This document shows positions 17,655 to 26,081 of a DNA stretch of 42,707 nucleotides, one piece after another. Numbering within the stretch: position 1 is the stretch's first letter; every line of letters starts with the position of its first letter. Source of the DNA: an uncultured Bacilli bacterium. Lineage in GTDB: Bacteria > Bacillota_I > Bacilli_A > RF39 > UBA660. The position numbers were made by a program, and so were the translations under genes. The notes beneath the pieces are model-generated. The model did no database searches and was not told the origin of the DNA. It saw nothing but the letters and a program-made list of their open reading frames with translations. The stretch is from contig CAJUIY010000011.1 of NCBI GenBank assembly GCA_910586865.1, positions 1 to 42,707 of the forward strand. The letters run 5' to 3'.

Positions 17655-17703
17655 AAACTTCCAAAGTTAACTACGAGAGTTCGTCTCATCTAGCTCCTTT
17701 GAA
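17655..17703 (+). repeat. Degenerate inverted copy of the 3' half of tRNA-Gly
   Basis: The reverse complement of this segment matches 17731-17784 (3' half of tRNA-Gly and its flank) with a few gaps: GTTCAAA, GGAGC, GATGAG, GAACTC, CGTAGTTA and TTGGAAG occur in the same order. No 5' half is visible, so it is not a working tRNA. It could be a relic of an integration event or of an inverted duplication. With the gene itself it can form a long cruciform around the terminator hairpin. Confidence 0.6.
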
Positions 17704-17704
17704 C

Positions 17705-17728
17705 AAAAAAACTTGCACAAAGCAAGTT
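17705..17728 (-). terminator. Terminator of tRNA-Gly
   Basis: Minus strand AACTTGC-TTTGT-GCAAGTT followed by a T-run, 11 bp after the encoded CCA. Confidence 0.85.
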
Positions 17729-17738
17729 AAGTTCAAAT

Positions 17739-17812
17739 TGGAGCGGATGAGGAGAATCGAACTCCCGTAGTTAGCTTGGAAGGCTAAGGTTCTACCATTA
17801 AACTACATCCGC
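17739..17812 (-). tRNA. tRNA-Gly(TCC)
   Basis: Cloverleaf on the minus strand: acceptor GCGGATG, D-arm TAGTTTAATGGTAGAAC, anticodon stem TTAGC/GCTAA around loop CTTCCAA (anticodon TCC), T-arm with GTTCGATT, 3' TCCA encoded. Single-gene unit with a perfect promoter and a terminator. Confidence 0.95.
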
Positions 17813-17849
17813 AAGTAATAAATTAATTATTAAACAACTGACAATATTA

Positions 17850-17877
17850 ATTATATATCAAATATATTATTTGTCAA
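17850..17877 (-). promoter_or_regulatory. Consensus promoter of tRNA-Gly
   Basis: TTGACA (17872-17877), 16 bp, TATAAT (17850-17855) on the minus strand; both boxes match consensus perfectly, as usual for stable RNA genes. Confidence 0.85.
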
Positions 17878-17880
17878 CCC

Positions 17881-17936
17881 TTCTAATAAAAAAATTTACT
17901 TCTAATAAAAAAATTTACTTTTACTTTTATTAGAAG
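17881..17936. repeat. 19-bp tandem duplication and 12-bp hairpin at the end of the deoxyribosyltransferase-like gene
   Basis: TTCTAATAAAAAAATTTAC occurs twice back to back (17881-17899, 17900-17918); one copy includes the stop codon of the gene ending at 17902. The second copy also forms a 12-bp perfect stem with 17925-17936 (CTTCTAATAAAA/TTTTATTAGAAG). On the minus strand the stem is followed by a T-run and may act as terminator. Confidence 0.6.
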
Positions 17937-18258
17937 GTGCTTGCTTTTTACTATCCCTAATCAAATCAGTATAATATATAATTTCTTTATTTAAAGACTT
18001 AGCAAATTCAATTTCTGTTTTTGTACTACTACCTATATACCCATCTACATTAACGACTAAAATTGCATCTGACATTTTAATCTTTTCTCGGTGCATCTTA
18101 TCTAACATCATAGCTTCCTCTTCTGTATATGCATCTTTATCCATTTTTGATGGATAGACTACACTTAACATACAATTACCTTGTAATTCCATTTTCTCCG
18201 TTATCTTTATCATTTCATTCTTAAACTTTAAACTTCCACATACTGTTATTATCTTCAT
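17902..18258 (-). CDS. Nucleoside 2-deoxyribosyltransferase-like protein
   Basis: 118 aa. Rossmann-like opening MKIITVCGSLKFKNEM, then MHREKIKMSDAILVVNVDGYIGSSTKTEIEFAKSLNKEI: the (I/L)VVN-DGYIG and S/T-x-E-I-x-A pattern is characteristic of nucleoside deoxyribosyltransferase/SLOG-like folds. Such proteins cut or exchange N-glycosidic bonds of nucleosides. A basic tail (KKQAPSNKSKSKFFY) follows. The ATG overlaps the TGA of the upstream HD gene (ATATGA), so the two were made as a coupled pair. SD GAGGAG. Confidence 0.75.
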   Translation of the reverse strand: MKIITVCGSLKFKNEMIKITEKMELQGNCMLSVVYPSKMDKDAYTEEEAMMLDKMHREKIKMSDAILVVNVDGYIGSSTKTEIEFAKSLNKEIIYYTDLIRDSKKQAPSNKSKSKFFY

Positions 18259-19199
18259 ATTTCTTGCTCCTCATTTAACGATTTCAACCTTTTTCCATTC
18301 AATAAAGGATTTAAATCTCTTATTTTAATATTCTTTAATTCTATATATCTAATATCTTCTTTTTTAACTGTTCTAAATATTGTTAGTAACTCTTTTATAT
18401 CCTTATAATGACAATTTTTTAAAATATGAAGAAACTTTTCTTCGTCTATTTTATATAAATCGTCATAAGTAATACAAGAATAATTAATCGCAAGCTTCGT
18501 AATTTTTGATAGAAGATCCATCATATAATTATCTTCTTTCGAATGACAATACCAATCAATTGTCTCACTTGTTTTTAAGACTAAATTAGCACTCTCCTTA
18601 GTAGTAAAACCGATTTCCTCTTTTCCTTCTTCATTTGTAAAAATGTGAGTATCTTTCATTATCTTTTTTACATCATGCAATGTTATTGTTTTTGTCCAAA
18701 AAAGACCTGTTAGTAAAACACCATCTAATCGGTCTGCACAAACTCTAGGTCTATCATTATCGACAATGCTATATTTCTTAAAATCAATAATATCTTCTAC
18801 TAAAATATGATCTTCTTTTAAACATTTCTGTAACGTTTTGTCCTCTTTTAAAATGATTTCTGTATATTCTTCTGTACTCTCCTGTTTTTCATAATCCTTA
18901 TTCATATAATCAACTACATGTGAAAAACAAGGGGGGTGCAATATCATGAAAAAGAGCTGCAATGGTTGCCTTTTTATCTTTTGTATATCGATAAGTTAAA
19001 AGTGCTACCGTGAGAGAATGATCATACCTTGAAACATATTCTAAAAAAGAATAAATATCCTTGGATGCATAATCCATCCCACAAAAGTCCCTACCTTCTT
19101 AAGACGTAATAGACTTGGTACTTCTAAATACTTATCCATAAATTCTGGTCTATTTTTATAATCTAATATTTCTAAATATTTACCAAGTATTGATTGCAA
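18255..19199 (-). pseudogene. HD-domain phosphohydrolase, disrupted by two frameshifts
   Basis: Three consecutive reading frames together make one protein of about 315 aa. Part 1 from TTG 19199 (SD AGGGGG): LQSILGKYLEILDYKNRPEF to near 19095. Part 2: GRDFCGMDYASKDIYSFLEY...KKATIAALFHDIA. Part 3 after a run of six C (18931-18936): PCFSHVVDYMNKDYEKQEST... to TGA 18255. The metal-binding HD pair is in LFHDIA, just before the second frameshift. HD proteins of this type hydrolyse nucleotides. Both breaks could be real decay; the one at the C6 run could also be a sequencing slip. The last frame alone would begin with a non-native start. Confidence 0.7.
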
Positions 19200-19242
19200 A
19201 TCATTACCCCCTATCCTATTATTGCTTTTGTTACTTTCTATC

Positions 19243-20445
19243 CTAAGATTTCTTTTTTCTTCTTTTTAAACAGATACATAAAACTATAATAGCTATTATA
19301 AAAATAGAAAGCGTAATAAAAGTAATTCTATGAATACTTATAAATACAAGTAAAGAAAAAGATATTTTCTCTGGCAATAAGACATCTACCTCACTCACTA
19401 GCTCATCCTTGTAATAAATATCAGCTACTCCTAGTCTCTCTTTCTTATTCATACTAGGAGTAATTATTTTTTCTCCTTTATAATCTATTCTTACATCCTC
19501 TTTTGAAAAATCATTACTCAGATATTTTTTTATCTCTTTATTAGAAGAAATTTTTACTTCTTTTTGTTTGGAATACATAGTTGGTATTTTTACTAGTACT
19601 TCACCTTCTTCCATCAATGTATGATACTTATAATTTTTAAAATAATAGTCATATACAGTAACAGCATCTCTAACATGATTTGGAGTTTTCTTAGCATTGG
19701 TTGTTACTAATAAATAAGTAATCTGATTGGATTCATCATAAGCAATAGATGCCAAACATCTTCCTGCATTTTCGGTATAACCAGTTTTTGCTCCTAATAT
19801 AAAACTACTATCAATCCCTGCTTTTTCAGCTGTTTGAAAGAAAGTACTAGAAACTTTAATGGAATTATCAGAAATCGTATATTTCTTCGTTGTAAATATT
19901 TCCTTAAATTTTTCATTTTGAAAAGCATAATTTAATATTTTAGCGATATCATTGACAGTTGAATAGTGTAAATCATCATCTAATCCCACTGTATTTACAA
20001 AATGAGTATTGGAAAGCTTCAACTCTTTTGCTTTTTGGTTCATCAACTCTACAAACTTTTCTTCGCTACCAGCAATCGAAATAGAAATCGCACGAGTAGC
20101 ATCTGCTCCGCTTCCTAAAAACATTCCATACAGTAAATCACGATAAGTTACTTTTTGACCATCTCTCAAACCAATCACTGCTACATTTTGTTCTCTTAAA
20201 CCTGTAAACATACTAGACTTTATAATAATTTCTTGATTGTAGTCCGCTATATTTTCAATTGCCGTTATGGTTGTCATAATTTTAGTTAAACTTGCAACAC
20301 TAACTCTTTCATCTTTCCCTTCTTCATAAACTACTTGTTGATCATTTAAGTTATATAAAACAACATGCTTACTATCGATTTCTAAAGCATCTACCTTCAG
20401 AATAAAAAAGGAAAACAAAACTAGAAAGAACATTAACTTTTTCAA
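19243..20445 (-). CDS. Serine-type D-Ala-D-Ala carboxypeptidase (PBP5/DacF-like)
   Basis: About 400 aa. Signal peptide (MFFLVLFSFFILKVDA), peptidase S11 domain with SLTK (S55-K58, counted from GTG 20454), SGA (115-117) in place of the usual SxN, and KTG (223-225, GAKTGYTENAGR), then a beta-domain and a C-terminal membrane anchor plus RRKKKS. It trims the fifth residue of peptidoglycan stem peptides. The favoured start is TTG 20445, because GGAGTGG lies right before it; GTG 20454 overlaps that SD. Confirms a walled cell. It is followed upstream by the radical SAM gene (12-bp gap). Confidence 0.92.
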   Translation of the reverse strand: MKKLMFFLVLFSFFILKVDALEIDSKHVVLYNLNDQQVVYEEGKDERVSVASLTKIMTTITAIENIADYNQEIIIKSSMFTGLREQNVAVIGLRDGQKVTYRDLLYGMFLGSGADATRAISISIAGSEEKFVELMNQKAKELKLSNTHFVNTVGLDDDLHYSTVNDIAKILNYAFQNEKFKEIFTTKKYTISDNSIKVSSTFFQTAEKAGIDSSFILGAKTGYTENAGRCLASIAYDESNQITYLLVTTNAKKTPNHVRDAVTVYDYYFKNYKYHTLMEEGEVLVKIPTMYSKQKEVKISSNKEIKKYLSNDFSKEDVRIDYKGEKIITPSMNKKERLGVADIYYKDELVSEVDVLLPEKISFSLLVFISIHRITFITLSIFIIAIIVLCICLKRRKKKS

Positions 20446-20466
20446 TTCTACCACTCCAATACATTA

Positions 20467-21357
20467 TCATAAATCAAAGAAGGACATTTGCCTATTGGAA
20501 GGAATCTCTTTCTTATATTCCCTTATAATATCTTTCATATCATATAATATATTATGTTTTTCACATTCTTCTTTTAGAACATGCCATAACCCTTTTGCAT
20601 TTAAGACACTACAATAGTAACTATCTATATATATTTGTTGATACTTTTCTTTTAATCCTTTAAAATGAATATCTAACTTTTCATAGTAATAATCTCTTTG
20701 ATTATCTCTTAACGTCATTCCCATATAAGAAGTAATAAACTTAGCCCCTGCTTGATGAGCAAGAAAGACAAGGTTTCTAATGTCCTCTTCCTTATCGTTA
20801 AGAAAGGGCAAGACTGGATTCAGCATAATTCCAACATATATACCATTATCACTTAATTTTTTGATAGCTTCTAGCCTTTTAGAAGAAGAGCACACTCTTG
20901 GTTCTATTATTTTGGATAAATGATTCTTTGGAGTGGTAATTGTGAATTTTACAATGACATTGTTTTTGTGATTAATTTCTTTTAAGAGGTCTAAATCTCT
21001 CAAAATTAAATCACTCTTCGTATCAATAGAAACACCGTATCCATATTTACTAATTAAGGCTAACGCTTTTCTCGTAATTTCCTGTTTCTTCTCTTGTGGA
21101 TTATAAGTATCTGACATAGCACCAATTCCTACTACCCCTTTTTTATTTTTTATTAGTTCCTTTTCTAATAGAAAAAGTGCATTTTCTTTTCCTCTTACCT
21201 CATCAAACTGATTAATATGATAACAACTACTTCTACTATCACAATAAATACAACCATGAGAACAGCCTCTATAAAGGTTCATATTATAATCGACGCCATA
21301 CCAAGAATCTCCATCTTTTACTTTCGTAAGTATCGTTTTTGCTTTGATAAACTGCAT
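20467..21357 (-). CDS. SPL-family radical SAM protein
   Basis: 296 aa. Radical SAM [4Fe-4S] motif NLYRGCSHGCIYCDSRS (CxxxCxxC) near residue 29-40, a G-rich SAM segment (KKGVVGIGAMSDTYNPQEKK) and KFTITTPKNHLSKIIEPR, typical of the group annotated as SPL/Rv2578c-like radical SAM proteins. It lacks the extra C-terminal Cys of true spore photoproduct lyase as far as I can see, so DNA repair of spore lesions is possible but not shown. Starts with ATG after TTAGGG; likely cotranscribed with the carboxypeptidase. Confidence 0.85.
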   Translation of the reverse strand: MQFIKAKTILTKVKDGDSWYGVDYNMNLYRGCSHGCIYCDSRSSCYHINQFDEVRGKENALFLLEKELIKNKKGVVGIGAMSDTYNPQEKKQEITRKALALISKYGYGVSIDTKSDLILRDLDLLKEINHKNNVIVKFTITTPKNHLSKIIEPRVCSSSKRLEAIKKLSDNGIYVGIMLNPVLPFLNDKEEDIRNLVFLAHQAGAKFITSYMGMTLRDNQRDYYYEKLDIHFKGLKEKYQQIYIDSYYCSVLNAKGLWHVLKEECEKHNILYDMKDIIREYKKEIPSNRQMSFFDL

Positions 21358-21398
21358 ACCCTAACTACCTATCAAAATTTAGATACGAATAACACGCT

Positions 21399-22106
21399 CT
21401 AATTATCCACTCCCACTTTTTTATATACGATTTGAAAGAAGATAAACCCTAAAATTAACCATACTCCAATAACTAACACTTCCATTCCAATACTCGAGAT
21501 ACTAAGATTATTTTTTGAAATAACATCAAAAATCTCCATCATCGCATCGGTAGGTAGGATAGAAGAAATGGAAGAAGCCAATTTACTTTTAACCATATTA
21601 ACAAAAAGCGGTGCCATAAAAATAGCCATAAATGGGATGGACAAAAGTCCTGCAGACATTTGATTTTTCGCAAGTAATCCTACTAAAGCTCCGAAAAAGA
21701 TAACAGTAAGAGATACCAATAAACCAACTATTTGATAAGCAAAAAATTGGTTCATTGGAAATCCAACAATAAAGAACATTAAAATACTATTTAACATAAC
21801 AAACAATAGACAAATAAGAGCTTTTGAAAATAATATTTCTGTAGCATTAATATCATGTAACATTAAAGTACGAAGTGTATTTTTTTCTTTTTCCTCTGCA
21901 ATAATAGTTCCCATCAAAGCAACTGGTACCATCGATAAATTTAGAACCATACAAAGCGAAAATACAAAATCTTTTGGTAAAGTATCCATGTTCGAATATA
22001 AAAAAGCAAAAGCTAGAGGCATAATGATATAAACAAAAACATTCATATTCTTCACTAAATCTTCGATTCCAAGTTTAAATAAGGCTTTTAATTTATAAAC
22101 TCTCAT
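21399..22106 (-). CDS. ABC-2 type transporter permease
   Basis: 235 aa, six hydrophobic segments, with ABC-2 signature MGTIIAEEKEKNTLRTLML following the second helix. It pairs with the ATPase encoded immediately upstream; the start overlaps that stop by 4 bp (ATGA). Exporter, probably of a drug, lantibiotic or lipid-linked compound; the substrate is not predictable. Confidence 0.88.
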   Translation of the reverse strand: MRVYKLKALFKLGIEDLVKNMNVFVYIIMPLAFAFLYSNMDTLPKDFVFSLCMVLNLSMVPVALMGTIIAEEKEKNTLRTLMLHDINATEILFSKALICLLFVMLNSILMFFIVGFPMNQFFAYQIVGLLVSLTVIFFGALVGLLAKNQMSAGLLSIPFMAIFMAPLFVNMVKSKLASSISSILPTDAMMEIFDVISKNNLSISSIGMEVLVIGVWLILGFIFFQIVYKKVGVDN

Positions 22107-22924
22107 TTTAAATCCCTCCCTGTTAATTTTAAGAAAATCTCTGCTAAATTAGGTTCTTGTGAATGAATGGATTTTAGACTTTCTTTGCTATTTTCTTTTA
22201 AACATTTTATAATACTTGAAATATCTTTATCGATAGAAATTTCTTTATGATTTTCAAATAAGATATCCACAGTATGATTGGCATACTTTAATTTTAATTC
22301 ACTTGGTATTCCTATCTCTGCAATTTCTCCCTTATTTAAGAAAGCAACACGATCACAAAGTTCATCCGCTTCTTCCATATTATGTGTGGTTAAAAAAATG
22401 GTGGTTCCTTCTTCTCTTAATTGAAATAATAATTTATGAATTTCCTCCGTTGTCGCAGGATCTAAAGCAGCAGTTGGCTCATCTAAAAATAGTAATTTAG
22501 GAGAATGAATGACCGCACAAGCAAGTAATAATCTCTGTTTCATTCCTTTCGACAAATCTTTTACTTTCTTATCTTTATCCTCATATAATTTCACTTTTTT
22601 TAGAACCTCTTCCACTTTTTCTTTCTTTGTTTTTGATATTTCTGCAAAAAAGCAAAGATTCCGGTATACGGTCAATCTCTCATAACAACCACTATTATCA
22701 CTTAATATTCCAATTTTTTCTTTCTCAACCTCTACTTTACAACTACCATTATTAGGGAGTAATTGTTTTGTCAATATCTTTATTGTTGTAGTTTTTCCTG
22801 CCCCTGATGGACCAAGAAATCCAAATATTTCTTTTTCTTCTACTTGAAAAGATAAATCATTTAAAACTTTTTTCTTACCAAGAACAATCGATAAATCTTT
22901 TACTTCTATTATTTTACTACTCAT
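22103..22924 (-). CDS. ABC-2 type transporter ATP-binding protein
   Basis: 273 aa. Walker A GPSGAGKTT (about 38-46), signature LSKGMKQRLL, Walker B LLFLDEPTAALDP, switch His TTHNMEEADELC, and a C-terminal extension of about 70 aa as in DrrA/CcmA-type exporters. Works with the overlapping permease. Own promoter at 22943-22971 and SD AGAGGTG. A short leader of about 12 nt. Confidence 0.93.
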   Translation of the reverse strand: MSSKIIEVKDLSIVLGKKKVLNDLSFQVEEKEIFGFLGPSGAGKTTTIKILTKQLLPNNGSCKVEVEKEKIGILSDNSGCYERLTVYRNLCFFAEISKTKKEKVEEVLKKVKLYEDKDKKVKDLSKGMKQRLLLACAVIHSPKLLFLDEPTAALDPATTEEIHKLLFQLREEGTTIFLTTHNMEEADELCDRVAFLNKGEIAEIGIPSELKLKYANHTVDILFENHKEISIDKDISSIIKCLKENSKESLKSIHSQEPNLAEIFLKLTGRDLK

Positions 22925-22942
22925 ACATTCACCTCTATTACT

Positions 22943-22971
22943 ATTATACTATTATCCAAAAAGATTAGCAA
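22943..22971 (-). promoter_or_regulatory. Promoter of the ABC-2 transporter operon
   Basis: TTGCTA (22966-22971), 17 bp, TATAAT (22943-22948) on the minus strand, upstream of SD AGAGGTG and the ATPase ATG at 22924. Confidence 0.65.
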
Positions 22972-23016
22972 TCCAATCTTTCATTTCCTATTTATTGTGT
23001 TAATTGAAAATAAAAA

Positions 23017-23757
23017 CTATAAATCAGAATCTAATGATTTTAAGTATTTCATACCTTTTTTTGCTTGTGAATATTCTTTGTGATGATTTATTTGATATTT
23101 TTTTTGCTTCATAATAAAATTAGATCCTGTTTGATGAAAATCAAAATCCACCTGATTTCTAACACAATCCTTATATATCTTTTGTATCCAATCAAAGTTA
23201 CAAATTCGTGCATTTTGGTAGGATTCTCCCCCAACGGAGACAAGATCAATTTTTCCTGTTTGTAAATAACGATTTAAGTCTACTTCTTCTAAAATTGGAG
23301 CTACAAAAATATATTTTCTTTTTGCCTTAATATTCAATAAAATAGGAAGTCTTTCCTCTACCTTCTGTTGATTCTCACAAGTAACAGCAATAATCACATT
23401 ATCATAACCATCCATCCAATCACTAGGAAGACAATTTTCAAACCTTTCAATTCTTTTTGTACAAATCAAAAAGGTAACATCTTCTCTTTTCTTAATAATT
23501 TCCCAGGCTTCTTTTCGGTAACAATCCGCTTCTTCTATAAAAAAATCAGAGGTAAAACAAGTGGCTACTTCTGTATGCGATTTTATTTTATAATTTCCCT
23601 TTCTATCTTTTTTTAAAGGTAGATTAAAATTAGTTTTCGATTTAACTACTATATTGGTATCTTTTCTCCGTAACTCATCAAAATAAAATACAAAACAATT
23701 TTTACATCCTGGACTACATTTATGACATCCATGCCAAGGATTCCACATTGCTTTCAT
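23017..23757 (-). CDS. DUF5131 / phage Gp37-Gp68 family protein
   Basis: 246 aa. Opening WNPWHGCHKCSPGCKNCFVFYF: the three-Cys cluster motif (C...SxGCxxC) with the WNPxxGC start is the hallmark of this radical-SAM-related family found in phages and bacteria. Function unknown. Further landmarks: CTKRIERFENCLPSDW, NVIIAVTCENQQKVEERLP, VSVGGESYQNARICNFDWI. SD AGGCGGTGA. It is monocistronic, upstream of the ABC-2 operon. Confidence 0.88.
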   Translation of the reverse strand: MKAMWNPWHGCHKCSPGCKNCFVFYFDELRRKDTNIVVKSKTNFNLPLKKDRKGNYKIKSHTEVATCFTSDFFIEEADCYRKEAWEIIKKREDVTFLICTKRIERFENCLPSDWMDGYDNVIIAVTCENQQKVEERLPILLNIKAKRKYIFVAPILEEVDLNRYLQTGKIDLVSVGGESYQNARICNFDWIQKIYKDCVRNQVDFDFHQTGSNFIMKQKKYQINHHKEYSQAKKGMKYLKSLDSDL

Positions 23758-23802
23758 AAATTCACCGCCTATCTTACAAGATGATACACTAGCTTTTCTC
23801 CT

Positions 23803-23995
23803 CTACAATTTGTTATATAGACAACAGAAGATAGTTTCTATATTTGTTTTATTTACCAAAGGAAATAACTTTTCAACACATTTTCTATCTCCATTATAAG
23901 ATGAAGAAAGAACGATGTAAATATCATATCCAACTTTTCTTCCTTCTAGACTTTTTTCTATCAATCTAGAAAACCTATTATTTCTAATAATTTTT
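23803..23995 (-). pseudogene. C-terminal remnant of an unknown gene
   Basis: An open frame of about 60 codons with protein-like content (RFSRLIEKSLEGRKVGYDIY, then IVLSSSYNGDRKCVEKLFPL) ending in TAG 23803. It has no start codon with an SD, and an in-frame TAA lies just upstream (23996-23998). It occupies most of the 350-bp gap between the DUF5131 gene and the ART-like gene; nothing else is seen in that gap. Confidence 0.4.
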
Positions 23996-24109
23996 TATGA
24001 AACTTAATACATTATCATTTTAAAGAAACAAATGGTATAATAATTAAACTTTCTTTTCTTAAAGATACCATACCATTTCTAATTTTAAAATAGTTAAACC
24101 TATGATAAA

Positions 24110-24832
24110 ATGTTAATGTGCGGAATGAATTTAGAAAACATATTTTTTCACTATACGAATAAAAAGAATATAGCAAAGATAGATAAAGATGGTTTAGTAC
24201 CTCAAATAGGTGATAGTGCAACTGGAATCGAAATAACAAAAAAAATCTTCTTTGCTATTGGTCCAAAAGGTGTATTTTCTATTTTTGACTCTTGGATTAG
24301 GTGGTTAATAGCAAAAAGATTGACGGATTTACCAGGAGAAAAAGCAGATATCCCATTCTATCGTTTCTGCACCTTTGTCATGCGTCTACCACTAATCCAT
24401 CATTTAGTAGCTATTATTGTTAATTTCGTTGTCTGGCTAGAATTTAGATGTCGTTTCTTTAAAGTAAAATCATTCAAGATTATGAAAGAAATTTTAGATA
24501 ACAGTTGTTTTTTAATATTAGATTTAGAAGAAGAAATCGACTTTTCTTATCAAGATATTGATGAAGTAAAAGCCCAAAAATTCGATAGAAAACTATTAAA
24601 AACGCTATATGCGAAACAAAATAAAATGAATAGTAAAAAAATGGATTATTGGAATATGCATACATTTAGCGATATAACGATTTCTCCTGATAAAATTTCA
24701 TTAGTAAAGGTTAATGATTCTTATCTTTGTATAGATATTTTACTATGGATGATAAAAAATACCAAAACAGATTTAAAAATACTTTCCCCCTATCTTTATG
24801 AATTTCTAAGTTATTATAAACTCTTAGATTAA
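24110..24832 (+). CDS. Hypothetical protein with ADP-ribosyltransferase-like N-terminus
   Basis: 240 aa, or 235 aa from the in-frame ATG 24125; a -10-like TATGAT at 24101-24106 makes the first ATG doubtful and favours 24116 or 24125. The N-terminal part reads FFHYTNKKNIAKIDKDGLVP, then a helix-breaking segment and KKIFFAIGPKGVFSIFDSWI. H-Y-T plus GLxP and FFA-G is the layout of Arr/KptA-type ART folds, which transfer ADP-ribose from NAD. The C-terminal half has a hydrophobic stretch (PLIHHLVAIIVNFVVWLEF), so membrane association is possible. Fold assignment is tentative; function unknown. Confidence 0.65.
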   Translation: MLMCGMNLENIFFHYTNKKNIAKIDKDGLVPQIGDSATGIEITKKIFFAIGPKGVFSIFDSWIRWLIAKRLTDLPGEKADIPFYRFCTFVMRLPLIHHLVAIIVNFVVWLEFRCRFFKVKSFKIMKEILDNSCFLILDLEEEIDFSYQDIDEVKAQKFDRKLLKTLYAKQNKMNSKKMDYWNMHTFSDITISPDKISLVKVNDSYLCIDILLWMIKNTKTDLKILSPYLYEFLSYYKLLD

Positions 24833-24871
24833 ATGCTAGACTTTCTTTTTTAAACAAAGTTATTCCAAAAT

Positions 24872-24901
24872 AAAAACCTAACATTAAATTGTTAAGTTTT
24901 T
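24872..24901. terminator. Bidirectional terminator between convergent genes
   Basis: AAAAACCTAACA-TTAAAT-TGTTAAGTTTTT, 11 of 12 pairs, A-run on one side and T-run on the other. It ends both the plus-strand ART-like gene and the minus-strand lipoprotein gene. Confidence 0.75.
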
Positions 24902-24921
24902 ACTATGATAGAAAACCAAAA

Positions 24922-25494
24922 TTAATATCTACCAGTTACAATAGTACACTTACCTGTTTTTTCAGAGAAACTAGCAGTTAAATATCCACCTTGAGCATTA
25001 ACCCAAGTATATCTTTTAGATAAAGAGCTTTTTCCAACTACCGTTCCTTCTACTCCACCTACTTTTTCTTTAAACTCATCATAAGTAAGAGAAGTACCAT
25101 TGTTAAGTAATTCTTTTATTTCACTATACTTTGAAAAATCTACCTTTTTGTCTTTAATTGTATTTCTATCAATGGTTGCTGAAATACTTCCTTGACCATC
25201 ACTTGGTTTATATTCTATTTTAGTAGTATCCGTAAATCTCCAAACATAAGTAGTACTACCTTCACTTATTGGTTCTCCTTTAAACCCTATAATATTGTCA
25301 ATATCTTCCACTGAATTTGTAATCTCTATTGATTTCATACATTCTACAATCGTACAGTTTCCTTTTTTTTCTTCTTTTGCTGGTTCCTCATCTTTTCCCT
25401 TAGTAGAATCTAGTTTCTTAGAAGAACAACCAGTAGCAAGTCCTAATACAAATACACTAGCTACCATACAATAAAATAATTTTTTCAACTTCAT
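24922..25494 (-). CDS. Lipoprotein with two SmpA/BLIP-like repeats
   Basis: 190 aa from ATG 25494 (SD AGGTGAGG); the longer frame upstream has no SD. Signal peptide with lipobox LATGC. After a charged linker (KGKDEEPAKEEKKG) come two similar units, each with a short helix followed by YxWRF/YTWVN strands: IDNIIGFKGEPISEGSTTYVWRF and FKEKVGGVEGTVVGKSSLSKRYTWVN. This is the pattern of small DUF3862/BLIP-like domains found in secreted lipoproteins. Function unknown. Confidence 0.7.
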   Translation of the reverse strand: MKLKKLFYCMVASVFVLGLATGCSSKKLDSTKGKDEEPAKEEKKGNCTIVECMKSIEITNSVEDIDNIIGFKGEPISEGSTTYVWRFTDTTKIEYKPSDGQGSISATIDRNTIKDKKVDFSKYSEIKELLNNGTSLTYDEFKEKVGGVEGTVVGKSSLSKRYTWVNAQGGYLTASFSEKTGKCTIVTGRY

Positions 25495-25668
25495 TTTCCT
25501 CACCTTTCCAAACTCTAAATCAATCAAACTAAGAATGTTTACTAACATCAAAGTCTAGTATTATTATACAACATAATTTTTGAATATCAATATAATTTAT
25601 TCATAAAATCAAGATTTATTATAAAAGCCTGAAATTTTTTTCTAAACGCAACCCCTTTTTTATAAAAA

Positions 25669-26081
25669 GTTGCATTTAACTTAGAAAATATAAGTGGTTG
25701 CATTTACTTAAATAAATATATGTCAATGGCGAGCATAGCGAGTTTATCTAGACCATTGACATATCATTAATAGTAAAATATTCCTTGCCGAAAGGATATT
25801 ACTCCTTTTGGCTTATAAATCTACAACTTACTATTTACTTATTTTATAAAGTATATATAATATAACCAAACTTAGATTTTAAACAAAATATTTAAAGGTT
25901 GCATTTTGAATTAGAAATAAAATTCTGAAAATTCTACCTCTTTTAATATTGTATTAATATATCGAATTTTGATGTTATTTATGCCTTTTTTTCTAGTTTT
26001 TATGATCAATAATAATATATGAACCTTAAAATTCATTAAAATTACTATAAAGGTTGCATTTAACCTGTAAAAGTTGCATTT
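25669..26081. repeat. Five dispersed copies of GTTGCATTT in a 570-bp intergenic region
   Basis: Copies at 25669, 25697, 25898, 26053 and 26073, all on the plus strand, with a diverged inverted copy near 25645 (AACGCAACC). Four are framed by short inverted repeats that differ between copies: AAGTT...AACTT, TAAGT...ACTTA, AGGTT...AACCT, AAAAGT...ACTTTT. The stems thus change while the GCATTT loop is kept. The 25552-26123 gap holds no gene that I can see. Whether these are protein sites, RNA hairpins or decayed element ends is unknown. Confidence 0.6.
25718..25812. other. Two strong hairpins, possible structured RNA or decayed element
   Basis: First: perfect 12-bp stem ATATGTCAATGG (25718-25729) / CCATTGACATAT (25753-25764) with a GC-richer loop containing GCGAGCATAGCGAG. 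Second: GCCGAAAGGA (25787-25796) / TCCTTTTGGC (25803-25812), 10 pairs with one G-U and a 6-nt loop. They stand between the second and third GTTGCATTT copies. No T-run follows the first, so it is not a simple terminator. Confidence 0.55.

Noticed and set aside
25669..26081. CRISPR-like array from the GTTGCATTT copies
   Set aside because: Repeat unit is only 9 bp, spacings are irregular (20 to 201 bp) and no cas gene is near.
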